DNA of 23,438 nt from Methanobacteriota archaeon. Lineage in GTDB: Archaea; Thermoplasmatota; Poseidoniia; Poseidoniales; Poseidoniaceae. This document shows, one piece after another, positions 1 to 7,413 of the stretch. The stretch spans positions 1 to 23,438 of the forward strand of contig PAMN02000063.1 in the NCBI GenBank assembly GCA_002707335.2. Direction: 5' to 3'. The translations under genes were made by a program, and so were the position numbers. The notes under the pieces are model-generated. The model was not told where the DNA came from. It did not search any database and saw nothing but the letters and a program-made list of their open reading frames with translations. The stretch's first letter is position 1; every line of letters begins with the position of its first letter.

Positions 1-500
1 GTACTGCCCTTTGAAGTCCCTGGAAATGACCTATTCAAGTCTCTGTTATCTGGGAAATATCGTGACTTTTCTCTGTACCCTGGTAGATTCAAAACTGGAA
101 CTATCCGAATTGTTCCTGCCATAAATGAAGGGTCCAATGCTCCATCTGGTCCTGTGAATTTTGATGAAAGAAGGTTCGTACAAGCACTTGGACCGGTTAA
201 TTCATCACCATGTGTGCCGCCAATTATGGTTACCACTGGGCCAGGCCTTTTGCCATGAAATACGGTTATAGGTATAGGCCATGAATCTCCCATTTCAACA
301 TCTAGAAGAGGCATCATGACGGTTCGCATTTCCCCGGGTTTGATTCTCTTTCTGAGGTACCTAATATCCCCCCATTCAGAAGATCTGTCCCAGTCAGGCC
401 TTCCTTCTGATTCGTGCTCTTCCAGAGCTTTTTTTATTGCCAAACGCCTAGTTTTTGGCAGCTCGTGGGCTACCCTAATGCGCTTCTTGCCCCCGGCCAT
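1..500 (-). CDS. Succinylglutamate desuccinylase/aspartoacylase-family zinc hydrolase (partial, C-terminus beyond window)
   Basis: The reverse strand is open from an ATG at 500 to the window edge, giving 166 residues; an in-frame stop at 512-510 precedes this ATG, so it is the first possible start. Residues 94-101 read GGTHGDEL and 149-161 read FPDNRDLNRSFPG. These are the two signature blocks of the AstE/AspA family of M14-like zinc carboxypeptidases; H97 and E100 would be zinc ligands and R153-D154 lie in the substrate-binding block. Family members remove acyl groups from, or cleave amides of, amino-acid-type substrates; the substrate here cannot be told. About 80 residues, rich in Lys/Arg/Glu, precede the catalytic core. 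It is divergent from the thioesterase at 577 across a 76-base gap. The family call is firm, the substrate unknown. Confidence 0.85.
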   Translation of the reverse strand, partial: MAGGKKRIRVAHELPKTRRLAIKKALEEHESEGRPDWDRSSEWGDIRYLRKRIKPGEMRTVMMPLLDVEMGDSWPIPITVFHGKRPGPVVTIIGGTHGDELTGPSACTNLLSSKFTGPDGALDPSFMAGTIRIVPVLNLPGYREKSRYFPDNRDLNRSFPGTSKGS

Positions 501-576
501 GAAATGCCATCATGAAATAGAACATCAAGGTGCTGGCACTAGTTAAGCAAATCAACTGCCTAGGATAGGGGATATC

Positions 577-1041
577 ATGGAGAGAAGCGTTCAAAGGCAA
601 TATGCACCAAATTCCATATGCTTTGGTTGCGGCCCTGCAAACGAAAAAGGTTTGAAAATAGATTCCTATCGAACCAATAAGGGTTTAGAACTGAAATTCC
701 TACCAAATGAGGAGCACCAAGCATTTCCAGGAATGATAAACGGTGGAATTATTGGTTCATTGATGGATTGTCATGGAAATTGGGCTGCTGCTATAGCAAT
801 AATGGATTTAAATGGCTTAGACGAACCACCTTGTACCGTAACTGCAAACTATTCGATTTCTCTTAGAAGGCCGACTCCATCTGCAACTGAGTTGCACATT
901 TTAGCAGAGATCGAAGATATACAGGAAGATAGAGCAAAGGTCAAAATGACTTTGACTGCAAATGAAAAAGTATGTGCTACTGGTTCCGGTTTATTCGTCG
1001 CAGTTAAAGATGGCCACCCCGCTTATCACCGGTGGTCTTGA
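577..1041 (+). CDS. PaaI-like hotdog-fold acyl-CoA thioesterase
   Basis: A 154-residue protein of typical single-hotdog length. It has an N-terminal CFGCGPANEKGL block (residues 15-26), seen in a subgroup of PaaI/THEM4-like thioesterases, and the hotdog helix segment GMINGGIIGSLMDCHG (52-67). D64 is the likely acidic catalytic residue. Where most relatives have His-Gly-Gly, this one has Asn-Gly-Gly (N55). The expected reaction is hydrolysis of an acyl-CoA thioester by a homo-oligomer in the cytoplasm; the acyl group is unknown. AGGGGAT just upstream of ATG 577 can serve as a ribosome-binding site. The stop overlaps the next gene's ATG by one base (TGATG), so the two are probably co-transcribed. 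Confidence 0.82.
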   Translation: MERSVQRQYAPNSICFGCGPANEKGLKIDSYRTNKGLELKFLPNEEHQAFPGMINGGIIGSLMDCHGNWAAAIAIMDLNGLDEPPCTVTANYSISLRRPTPSATELHILAEIEDIQEDRAKVKMTLTANEKVCATGSGLFVAVKDGHPAYHRWS

Positions 1042-1577
1042 TGGCAAGAGCGAATAAAATCCAAATTGAAAAACTGAATGACGTAAAGCAGTTGGTCATA
1101 GACGTAATGTCTTCAATGGACTTGTGGAGTGAAAAAGAATTATCAGAATTACAACAAATAAAACTTGGAGTACTTAGAAAAAATGCCACTCAAAGACATG
1201 GGGTCACAAGATGGAAAAAAGGAATAACAAATCCAACAAAACCATCTGAGGTCGAGGTAATCGACCTTCATCCTGAACTATTGACCGATGATTGGATTGC
1301 TTACGCCGCTTGGGTAATGCACCATGAGTACGTTCACGCATTGGGATTCCTTGCACATGATGCCTTGTTCAAAAAACTCGAAAATAACTGGCCAAGTAAA
1401 AAATCCAAGCAACAAGGGAAACAATTTACAGAATACTTGAGAAGGAAAAATGCAAAATGGTTACTAAAATGTGAATCATGTCAAAAAGAATATCCGCGCC
1501 AAAAACCAGGCAAAAAAAGGTTCATGTGCCGAATTTGTAAATCAATTTTAGTAGATATACCCATAAAGTCGACATAG
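1041..1577 (+). CDS. SprT-like zinc metallopeptidase-type protein with C-terminal zinc ribbon
   Basis: A 178-residue protein. I chose ATG 1041 because GGTGGT lies 4 bases upstream and the ATG overlaps the preceding stop by one base; a GTG at 1032 would add three residues. HEYVH (about residues 95-99) is an HExxH zinc-protease motif, and CESC...CRIC near the C-terminus is a four-cysteine zinc ribbon. This matches the SprT-like layout (SPRTN/SprT), a family linked in eukaryotes to cleavage of DNA-protein crosslinks; bacterial and archaeal members are poorly characterised. The protein is basic and Lys-rich, which fits nucleic-acid contact. Coupling to a thioesterase gives no functional clue. A different small zincin is possible, but the HExxH plus ribbon order is characteristic. 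Confidence 0.78.
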   Translation: MARANKIQIEKLNDVKQLVIDVMSSMDLWSEKELSELQQIKLGVLRKNATQRHGVTRWKKGITNPTKPSEVEVIDLHPELLTDDWIAYAAWVMHHEYVHALGFLAHDALFKKLENNWPSKKSKQQGKQFTEYLRRKNAKWLLKCESCQKEYPRQKPGKKRFMCRICKSILVDIPIKST

Positions 1578-1605
1578 TGATTAGTGAAAATGTATAGGCA
1601 GACCT

Positions 1606-3627
1606 ATGAGGAAGTTGTTGGTTGCAATCTTTCTCATAAATCTTCTAACCCCACTTTCATCAGCAGCTATTGATTCTGATTCAGGTGGTGGAGAACTATG
1701 GTTTTCCTGTGATAATCCTGATTCCTGTATGCTTACTGAATTTCATGTTGGTGATGAGAGTATTTCTCAAACTGTTAACTCAGCAACTCCAATCTCTCCT
1801 GAGTATTTTCTAATCGAATTACCGATGATGCCTTCACAAAATGAAATCGCTCTACTACCTGACATCATTGATGAGTTGCAAGTCGATTTGAGATTTACAG
1901 ATGATTTATTGGGGATTTCCAAACCTGATTTAAAGGTAACAATTATTGTAGCAGAATCTGTTACTACCATCGAATTCGAGGGCACAGAGAATTTTGGCCA
2001 AACAAATAATGGCCCATATAATATTCAAAATGAGCCTCTAAACAACGGTGGAGATAGACTTTTGTGGCCAGATGAGGAAATCAAAATTCTATTGGAATTT
2101 CAAATAGATAGACCTGGTACTTGGGAACTAAAACTCAGAGGTAGTTCATATCTATTCTTGGATATCATCTGGTCCGAGGACATAGAATCTCGAAATACAG
2201 ACGAACCATCATCTGACTCTAATCCTGTACAAACAGAATTAGATGTATATCACTACGGTGCTCTAGTAAGTGATGACCGAGATTGCTGGACCTTCGAGGT
2301 TGAAAACCACGAAATATTGAGGATCTCATTTGTTTGGGAGGTAGTACCCTCAGAAATAGAACAGAATCATGGGAGGCCAGATTTGATTTTACCAGATAGA
2401 AGAATGGCTCCAACACCTGAAATGGAAACAATTTCAACAAATGATGAAACAAGAATCACCTGGCAATGGCGTGCTTTGCCAATTGGAGAATATGACCTTT
2501 GCATCGGGGGGAAATTAGATTCTTTCCAACCTTATTCTTGGATTGGATTAATTGCTTTTGAAGCAGTTGGGATAACAAGTCCGGATCAGTTTACCTATAC
2601 TTCCTCAGAATGGGAAGGATATGGTATGAAAGCAACTGAGTTTGGGGCTGAGGAACTGAATTCCTCGCCAATTTTTCTCTACGTAATAATTTCATTAGCT
2701 GTATTAATCGGACTCAGCATACAGATCAAAGTAGAAACGGTTTCTACCACAATAAAGTATGGAGTATTTACACCCGGTGTGCTGATTCTGATATTGACAG
2801 GGATAGTTTCCCCAATGGTTACGACAGCAAGTGAGTTCCAATCAAGTGATGAGCAGAACCTTAGTGAATTACTAGAATCTCGTTTAGAACAAATATGGCA
2901 TGCATCTCATCCTGCTACACCTGCTTCATCAAAATCAATGCATGTTGGCTCAACATTTGGTATGTTGGATGGAGAAACACTTTCTCTTTACTTGAAGTCA
3001 GATTCAGCATGGCCACTTGATGATGGTAGATGGCAATTACATATTCCTGAATTATATGAAATAAATATTGAGAATTTGATATTCGATAAAGTTGTAGATA
3101 AAGTAGGAGTCAATCCATCTAGTGATCTATTAGATTCACACTCGAGTAATTTTGTATTACTTGCTGCAAGAACATTGATTCTTGATTTATTGATGTTAGA
3201 GGCTATGATGGTGGTAGATGAATTGCCAAACTCTAATGTAATTCATTTTGAAACTACAATGGTAAAATCAGCCAGTAGTGGGACGGTACAGAATCCAGCG
3301 TGGAGTACACGCCCATCAGATATACCTGAAGGAAGATGGAGATTAATGCAAGACAATCTATATCCAAGCATGATATCAATCATCATGTTGGATGGCGAAA
3401 AAGATGATTTAGAATTTAATATTCAGTTAGGCTACAATGTTGATCACGAATTATTATATTCTCCTTCATCAGTTAATCCAGTAGATTCGTTCATTCCCTT
3501 CCAATTGGTTTGGTTTCTATGTGGATTGTTCTTAATCGCAGCAGGAGTTTTCTATGAAAATAATCGCAGAAAAGGCGCAATTAAAATCTTAAACGAAATG
3601 ATGCCAAGTCAAAAATGGATAGATTAG
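1606..3627 (+). CDS. Large secreted/membrane-anchored protein of unknown function
   Basis: I do not recognise this 673-residue protein. It has a signal peptide (basic MRK, hydrophobic stretch to about residue 21, SSAA cleavage region). A Ser/Asp/Glu-rich, beta-looking ectodomain follows (about 22-350). Two close membrane segments lie near 355-375 and 385-405. A second extracytoplasmic domain (about 410-625) comes next, then a last membrane segment (about 629-650) and a short basic cytoplasmic tail (ENNRRKGAIK). The ectodomain is strongly acidic, as in marine archaeal surface proteins. No catalytic motif is visible. No clear ribosome-binding site precedes ATG 1606. The 3' end overlaps the convergent gene by four bases. 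A cell-envelope role is inference from topology alone. Confidence 0.8.
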   Translation: MRKLLVAIFLINLLTPLSSAAIDSDSGGGELWFSCDNPDSCMLTEFHVGDESISQTVNSATPISPEYFLIELPMMPSQNEIALLPDIIDELQVDLRFTDDLLGISKPDLKVTIIVAESVTTIEFEGTENFGQTNNGPYNIQNEPLNNGGDRLLWPDEEIKILLEFQIDRPGTWELKLRGSSYLFLDIIWSEDIESRNTDEPSSDSNPVQTELDVYHYGALVSDDRDCWTFEVENHEILRISFVWEVVPSEIEQNHGRPDLILPDRRMAPTPEMETISTNDETRITWQWRALPIGEYDLCIGGKLDSFQPYSWIGLIAFEAVGITSPDQFTYTSSEWEGYGMKATEFGAEELNSSPIFLYVIISLAVLIGLSIQIKVETVSTTIKYGVFTPGVLILILTGIVSPMVTTASEFQSSDEQNLSELLESRLEQIWHASHPATPASSKSMHVGSTFGMLDGETLSLYLKSDSAWPLDDGRWQLHIPELYEINIENLIFDKVVDKVGVNPSSDLLDSHSSNFVLLAARTLILDLLMLEAMMVVDELPNSNVIHFETTMVKSASSGTVQNPAWSTRPSDIPEGRWRLMQDNLYPSMISIIMLDGEKDDLEFNIQLGYNVDHELLYSPSSVNPVDSFIPFQLVWFLCGLFLIAAGVFYENNRRKGAIKILNEMMPSQKWID

Positions 3628-4265
3628 AGTTCTAATCCTTCAAGAATCTTGGTGACTTCATCAGACATTTTACCATCTTCTAACGCTTTCATTACTTTAG
3701 TTTTCTTCGCTTTGGAAAGACCTTCAGATGCTTTAGCAATCATTTCTTTTTCTTCTTCTGTAACCTTTCCATCTTCAAGTGCAGACTTGATTGCAGCCTT
3801 TACAGCGATATTAGCGGCCTCATCATCAGATATGCCTAGAGCTTTTTGAATAGCTTTCAGTTCTTTTAGTTCTTCGTCGGTTATTACTCCGTCTTCATAT
3901 GCACTTTCATATTCCTTTACGAGGAATTCAGTATATGCTTCTGGATTGAGTATTACATCTCTAATTAGTCCAAAATCAATACTTCCTTGCTTGCCTCCCA
4001 TCTCTAGGAGGACAATTGATTTTCTAACTTCCTTAATTGCCATATCTTTTAGGCCATGTGCAGCCCAAACTAATCCTACTACTGCAACAGATGCAGCAAA
4101 CCATCTCATGACATCTGGGTCTACCAAATCCCCTGGTGCAACAAGTTGGAAAATACCTATTACAGACATTAAAGATCCACAGATTACTTCAAACCAGTCA
4201 TTCAAATCAGGTTCATCATCAAACACAGAAAGTCTTTGTTCGACTACACTATCTTCGGGTCCCAT
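3624..4265 (-). CDS. Two-TM membrane protein with TerB/EF-hand-like acidic helical repeats
   Basis: A 213-residue protein. Two membrane helices (about 26-43 and 53-70) follow an acidic N-terminus. A cytoplasmic helical region ends in three related units, each with an Asp-Gly turn before an acidic helix: DGVITDEELKEL, DGKVTEEEKEMI and DGKMSDEVTKIL. Such units occur in TerB-like and EF-hand-like domains; tellurite-resistance TerB proteins bind metal through acidic residues of this type. Calcium or other metal binding is therefore plausible but unproven. The stop codon overlaps the convergent 1606-3627 gene (TTAG at 3624-3627), and the gene is divergent from hel308. TerB-like is my best description; homology to a named family is uncertain. 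Confidence 0.75.
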   Translation of the reverse strand: MGPEDSVVEQRLSVFDDEPDLNDWFEVICGSLMSVIGIFQLVAPGDLVDPDVMRWFAASVAVVGLVWAAHGLKDMAIKEVRKSIVLLEMGGKQGSIDFGLIRDVILNPEAYTEFLVKEYESAYEDGVITDEELKELKAIQKALGISDDEAANIAVKAAIKSALEDGKVTEEEKEMIAKASEGLSKAKKTKVMKALEDGKMSDEVTKILEGLEL

Positions 4266-4351
4266 GTTGTTGGTGACAACACCGGTAGACCTTGAGTGTG
4301 TCGGATGAATAATCGGTTACCTTTTGGACTATTGACCCATCAAAAGTAATC

Positions 4352-6859
4352 ATGGGTGAACTGGAGAGAGATATTTCGAGGCTTGGTTTATCCAAGGATT
4401 TGTCAGATTTCATAATAAATGAATGGGGGATAAAGAATTTACATCCTCCGCAAGCACAGGCTATCCCTTCAATTATTTCTGGGAAAAATACGATGGTTTG
4501 CATCCCTACTGCCAGTGGTAAAAGTTTGATATCCTTCATTGGGATATGTCACAGAATAATGGTCGCAGAAAAGGGTACAAGGGCTATTTACATTGTTCCT
4601 TTGAAAGCTTTAGCATCCGAAAAACAACAAGAATTAACTGAATTAGGAAATGCCCTCGGCCTCAAAGTTGGAATTGGTATTGGCGATAACAGAAATGAGG
4701 TTAGCAATATCGATGATTGTGATATTCTTGTTTGTACTAGCGAAAAATTGGATTCTTTAATGAGACAAAATAAGGGCGTACTGAGAAAGGTATCTGTAAT
4801 TGTAGCAGATGAATTTCATTTGCTTAATGATTCCTCAAGAGGGCCGACTATGGAGATAAATCTGGCGAGGATAAGACATCTTGTTCCAGAGGCTCAGATT
4901 ATCACATTATCTGCAACGGTAGGTAATTCTCAAGATTTAGCAGACTGGCTTGATTCAGAACTAATTGTATCTGATTGGAGACCCGTGAGTCTTGAATATT
5001 CAACATTAGCAGAATTAAATTTAGAACCTCGTGCGATACAAAAGAGCGAAATGAAAAGCGATAGAGGACTCAACCCACCTCGGTCTCTTAGTGGTCCAAA
5101 ATCACATGTCGCTTGGTGTGTTTTGGAAGATGTACACAAAGAAAATGGGCAGTTGCTTGTATTCGTTGCAACAAGAAGAAACGCCGAATCAGAAGCCTCT
5201 AAATTATCTGCTAGAATGCTCAAGAAAATGAAGAAGGAAGAATCAGAAAAAATATCTGAATTAGAAAAATTATCAGAAAAATTATCCAATATGTCTAATT
5301 CAACAATGGGAGATAAATTGGCAGAATCTGTAAAAGGTGGTGTGGCATTTCACCATGCAGGGTTAAGGCATAACCAAAGAAAGTTGATAGAAGAATCGTT
5401 CAAGCAGAAGTTATTATTCTGTCTCTGCGCAACTCCAACACTCGCTGCAGGGGTTAACCTTCCAGCCCGTCGAGTGTTAATTAGAGACCTAAAGCGATAT
5501 GAAGACGGCATGAGCAGATACCTGCCTGTTATGGAGGTAAGGCAGATGATGGGTCGTGCTGGAAGGCCAAGATTTGATGACAAGGGAGAGGCTTGGCTTC
5601 TGTGTAAAGGAGGGGACCCTAAAGAAATAGCAGACCAAATTTCAGATATGTATATTCATGGTCCTGTCGAAGATATCACCTCAAAATTAGCAGCAGAACC
5701 CGCGTTGCGTTTCCATTTATTATCATCAATCGCAACAGGTGGACTGAAATCTAGAAGAGAAATTGGAGATTTCTTTTCTGAAACCTTCTTGGGCTATTCT
5801 CAACCAACCTCTTACTTGCAAGAAAATATTGACGATATGCTAAGATGGCTAGTGGAGAAGAGATTTATTCGTAGAACAAGTACTGGTACGGTTATAGAAA
5901 GTTGGGACGATGAGATTCCATCATGGGTTGATGTGGCCACACAAGCATCGGGAGTCTCAATATCTTCAAAAAAATCCTATGAACCTGTAGAAGCAACTTT
6001 TGGTTTCAGAAAAGCGAATACTTACAATGTTACAGAAGAACTTCCTTCAGTTGAATCTGTAGATTCAACATATGAGGCGACTGCAATGGGTGAAAGAGTT
6101 GCCCAATTATATCTTGATCCATTATCTGCAGATATCCTTATCGATGGGTTAAGAAGAGCGGTTAGGAGACTTGTAAGGAACAACTTACCTGTTACTGATT
6201 TCGGACTTTGCCACCTAATTACCGCCACCCCAGATTTCCTGAATTTATGGGCTAAATCAAAAGAGTTGGAATTTGGTAGCGAACTCAGACAAAAAGCAGC
6301 GATAGTTGAGGACGAATTACTTATTGAAAGTCCAATTGATGAGCGTTCAATGTCTTTTGTAAAGAGCGCTTGGTGTAACGAAATGTGGTATGAAGAAGAA
6401 GATTTACGTTCCATAGAAAAGAAGTTGGGAGTTAGCCCCGGTGATGTATATACTCGTACAGATTTAATGCAATGGTTACTTCTCGGTGCTAGAGAAGTAC
6501 TTAGAATGGATGATGTGTTTGCCCAAGAGCATCTTGGTTTCGTCGCAGAATTAATTGGTAGACTAGATACAGTGCGAATGAGAGTAAGAGCCGGTTGTAG
6601 AGAAGATCTATTGCAACTTGTACAGGTAAGAAATGTGGGTCGCAGTAGGGCTAGAACTCTGTCCAAAATGGGGATAAGAAGCCCACAAGATTTGCTAAAT
6701 ATCAGTTCATCTGACCTAGACTCGCTAAAATCAAAGAGAGGTTGGGGGCCCATTCTTGTTGACAATATAATGAAAGCAATAAACAGACAAGTGGTTTCAG
6801 AGAAAACAAAAGATCCTAGATTAGATGATGAACCGTTACCAGGGGAGCGTCAGGATTGA
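4352..6859 (+). CDS. hel308: Hel308-type superfamily 2 (Ski2-like) DNA helicase
   Basis: An 835-residue helicase with the ordered motifs of the Ski2/Hel308 group: HPPQAQAI Q-motif (31-38), Walker A PTASGKS (52-58), DEFH box (153-156), SAT (187-189), HHAGL, ATPTLAAGVNLPA, and motif VI QMMGRAGRP (about 397-405). A winged-helix/ratchet region follows. The C-terminal helix-hairpin-helix (VRNVGRSRARTL then GIRSPQDLL, about 755-785) is typical of Hel308. Hel308 is a 3'-5' helicase acting on stalled forks and recombination intermediates. It is longer than the roughly 700-residue norm, with a charged Lys/Glu insertion near 290-320. No clear ribosome-binding site precedes ATG 4352. It begins the hel308-cgi121-tldD-tldE run. 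The family call is secure. Confidence 0.93.
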   Translation: MGELERDISRLGLSKDLSDFIINEWGIKNLHPPQAQAIPSIISGKNTMVCIPTASGKSLISFIGICHRIMVAEKGTRAIYIVPLKALASEKQQELTELGNALGLKVGIGIGDNRNEVSNIDDCDILVCTSEKLDSLMRQNKGVLRKVSVIVADEFHLLNDSSRGPTMEINLARIRHLVPEAQIITLSATVGNSQDLADWLDSELIVSDWRPVSLEYSTLAELNLEPRAIQKSEMKSDRGLNPPRSLSGPKSHVAWCVLEDVHKENGQLLVFVATRRNAESEASKLSARMLKKMKKEESEKISELEKLSEKLSNMSNSTMGDKLAESVKGGVAFHHAGLRHNQRKLIEESFKQKLLFCLCATPTLAAGVNLPARRVLIRDLKRYEDGMSRYLPVMEVRQMMGRAGRPRFDDKGEAWLLCKGGDPKEIADQISDMYIHGPVEDITSKLAAEPALRFHLLSSIATGGLKSRREIGDFFSETFLGYSQPTSYLQENIDDMLRWLVEKRFIRRTSTGTVIESWDDEIPSWVDVATQASGVSISSKKSYEPVEATFGFRKANTYNVTEELPSVESVDSTYEATAMGERVAQLYLDPLSADILIDGLRRAVRRLVRNNLPVTDFGLCHLITATPDFLNLWAKSKELEFGSELRQKAAIVEDELLIESPIDERSMSFVKSAWCNEMWYEEEDLRSIEKKLGVSPGDVYTRTDLMQWLLLGAREVLRMDDVFAQEHLGFVAELIGRLDTVRMRVRAGCREDLLQLVQVRNVGRSRARTLSKMGIRSPQDLLNISSSDLDSLKSKRGWGPILVDNIMKAINRQVVSEKTKDPRLDDEPLPGERQD

Positions 6860-6883
6860 AAATCTAAACTCATTCGTATAACC

Positions 6884-7372
6884 ATGGACGGCGATTTATT
6901 CCCCTGTAGGAGAGTTAAATTTCAATCCCCCTGTGAAAATCCAAGAGAACTAGTTCAAAGATGGATTAATACACGTGCATCACAGCATTGGTCGCTGATT
7001 TCAGGTGAATCTTTAGCAAGCGAACTTCATGCTTGGGTCGCTTTAGATGTTTTAAATAGAAATATTGAGCGAAATAAAATGAAATCAAATTCAATAGATG
7101 GAGAATTTATGAGATTAATATCCGGAACGCACCATATTTCTGCTAGTTTTTCCAGAGCAGGAATTATTGAAGGTGAAAATTTTGCTTATATTGTGGATTT
7201 ATCGTGTACTGCAACAGAACAAGATTTTGAAAATCATGCTGAAAGAATGGGATTCGAAATCTTAGCAGAAAGGCCTAATTTATCGATTTTCAATGCTCCT
7301 AGAATCGGAATTGAAAATGGTGACGATGAAAACGCTGCAATCGGCCATGTTCATCTTTCAGATATGCGCTGA
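6884..7372 (+). CDS. cgi121: KEOPS complex subunit Cgi121-like
   Basis: A 162-residue protein. The core FMRLISGTHHISASFSRAGI (about 75-94) resembles the conserved Cgi121 segment, where a hydrophobic strand and Gly-Thr precede a helix ending in a small-Gly-Ile turn. It is preceded by an Ala/Glu-rich helix (about 41-62) as in archaeal Cgi121. Cgi121 binds the Bud32 kinase in KEOPS (Kae1-Bud32-Pcc1-Cgi121), presents the tRNA 3' end, and supports N6-threonylcarbamoyl-adenosine formation at position 37. It lies 24 bases after hel308, an arrangement I recall from other archaea. No KEOPS partner is in the window. The sequence is divergent, so a Cgi121 profile match would settle it. Confidence 0.72.
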   Translation: MDGDLFPCRRVKFQSPCENPRELVQRWINTRASQHWSLISGESLASELHAWVALDVLNRNIERNKMKSNSIDGEFMRLISGTHHISASFSRAGIIEGENFAYIVDLSCTATEQDFENHAERMGFEILAERPNLSIFNAPRIGIENGDDENAAIGHVHLSDMR

Positions 7373-7413
7373 TTTCCGTAAGTCTGAAAGGGTTCTTGCC
7401 CTTGCGTAGTCAC

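Noticed and set aside
316..546. Plus-strand frame of 76 codons opposite the AstE/AspA-like gene
   Set aside because: It lies antisense to a clear family member with conserved motifs and has no recognisable content of its own.
3946..4308. 120-codon plus frame opposite the TerB-like gene
   Set aside because: Ser/Thr/Pro-rich antisense shadow; the reverse frame has membrane helices and repeats.
6022..6765. 247-codon reverse frame inside hel308
   Set aside because: Ser/Leu/Pro-rich translation typical of an antisense shadow; the forward strand encodes the conserved Hel308 C-terminal region.
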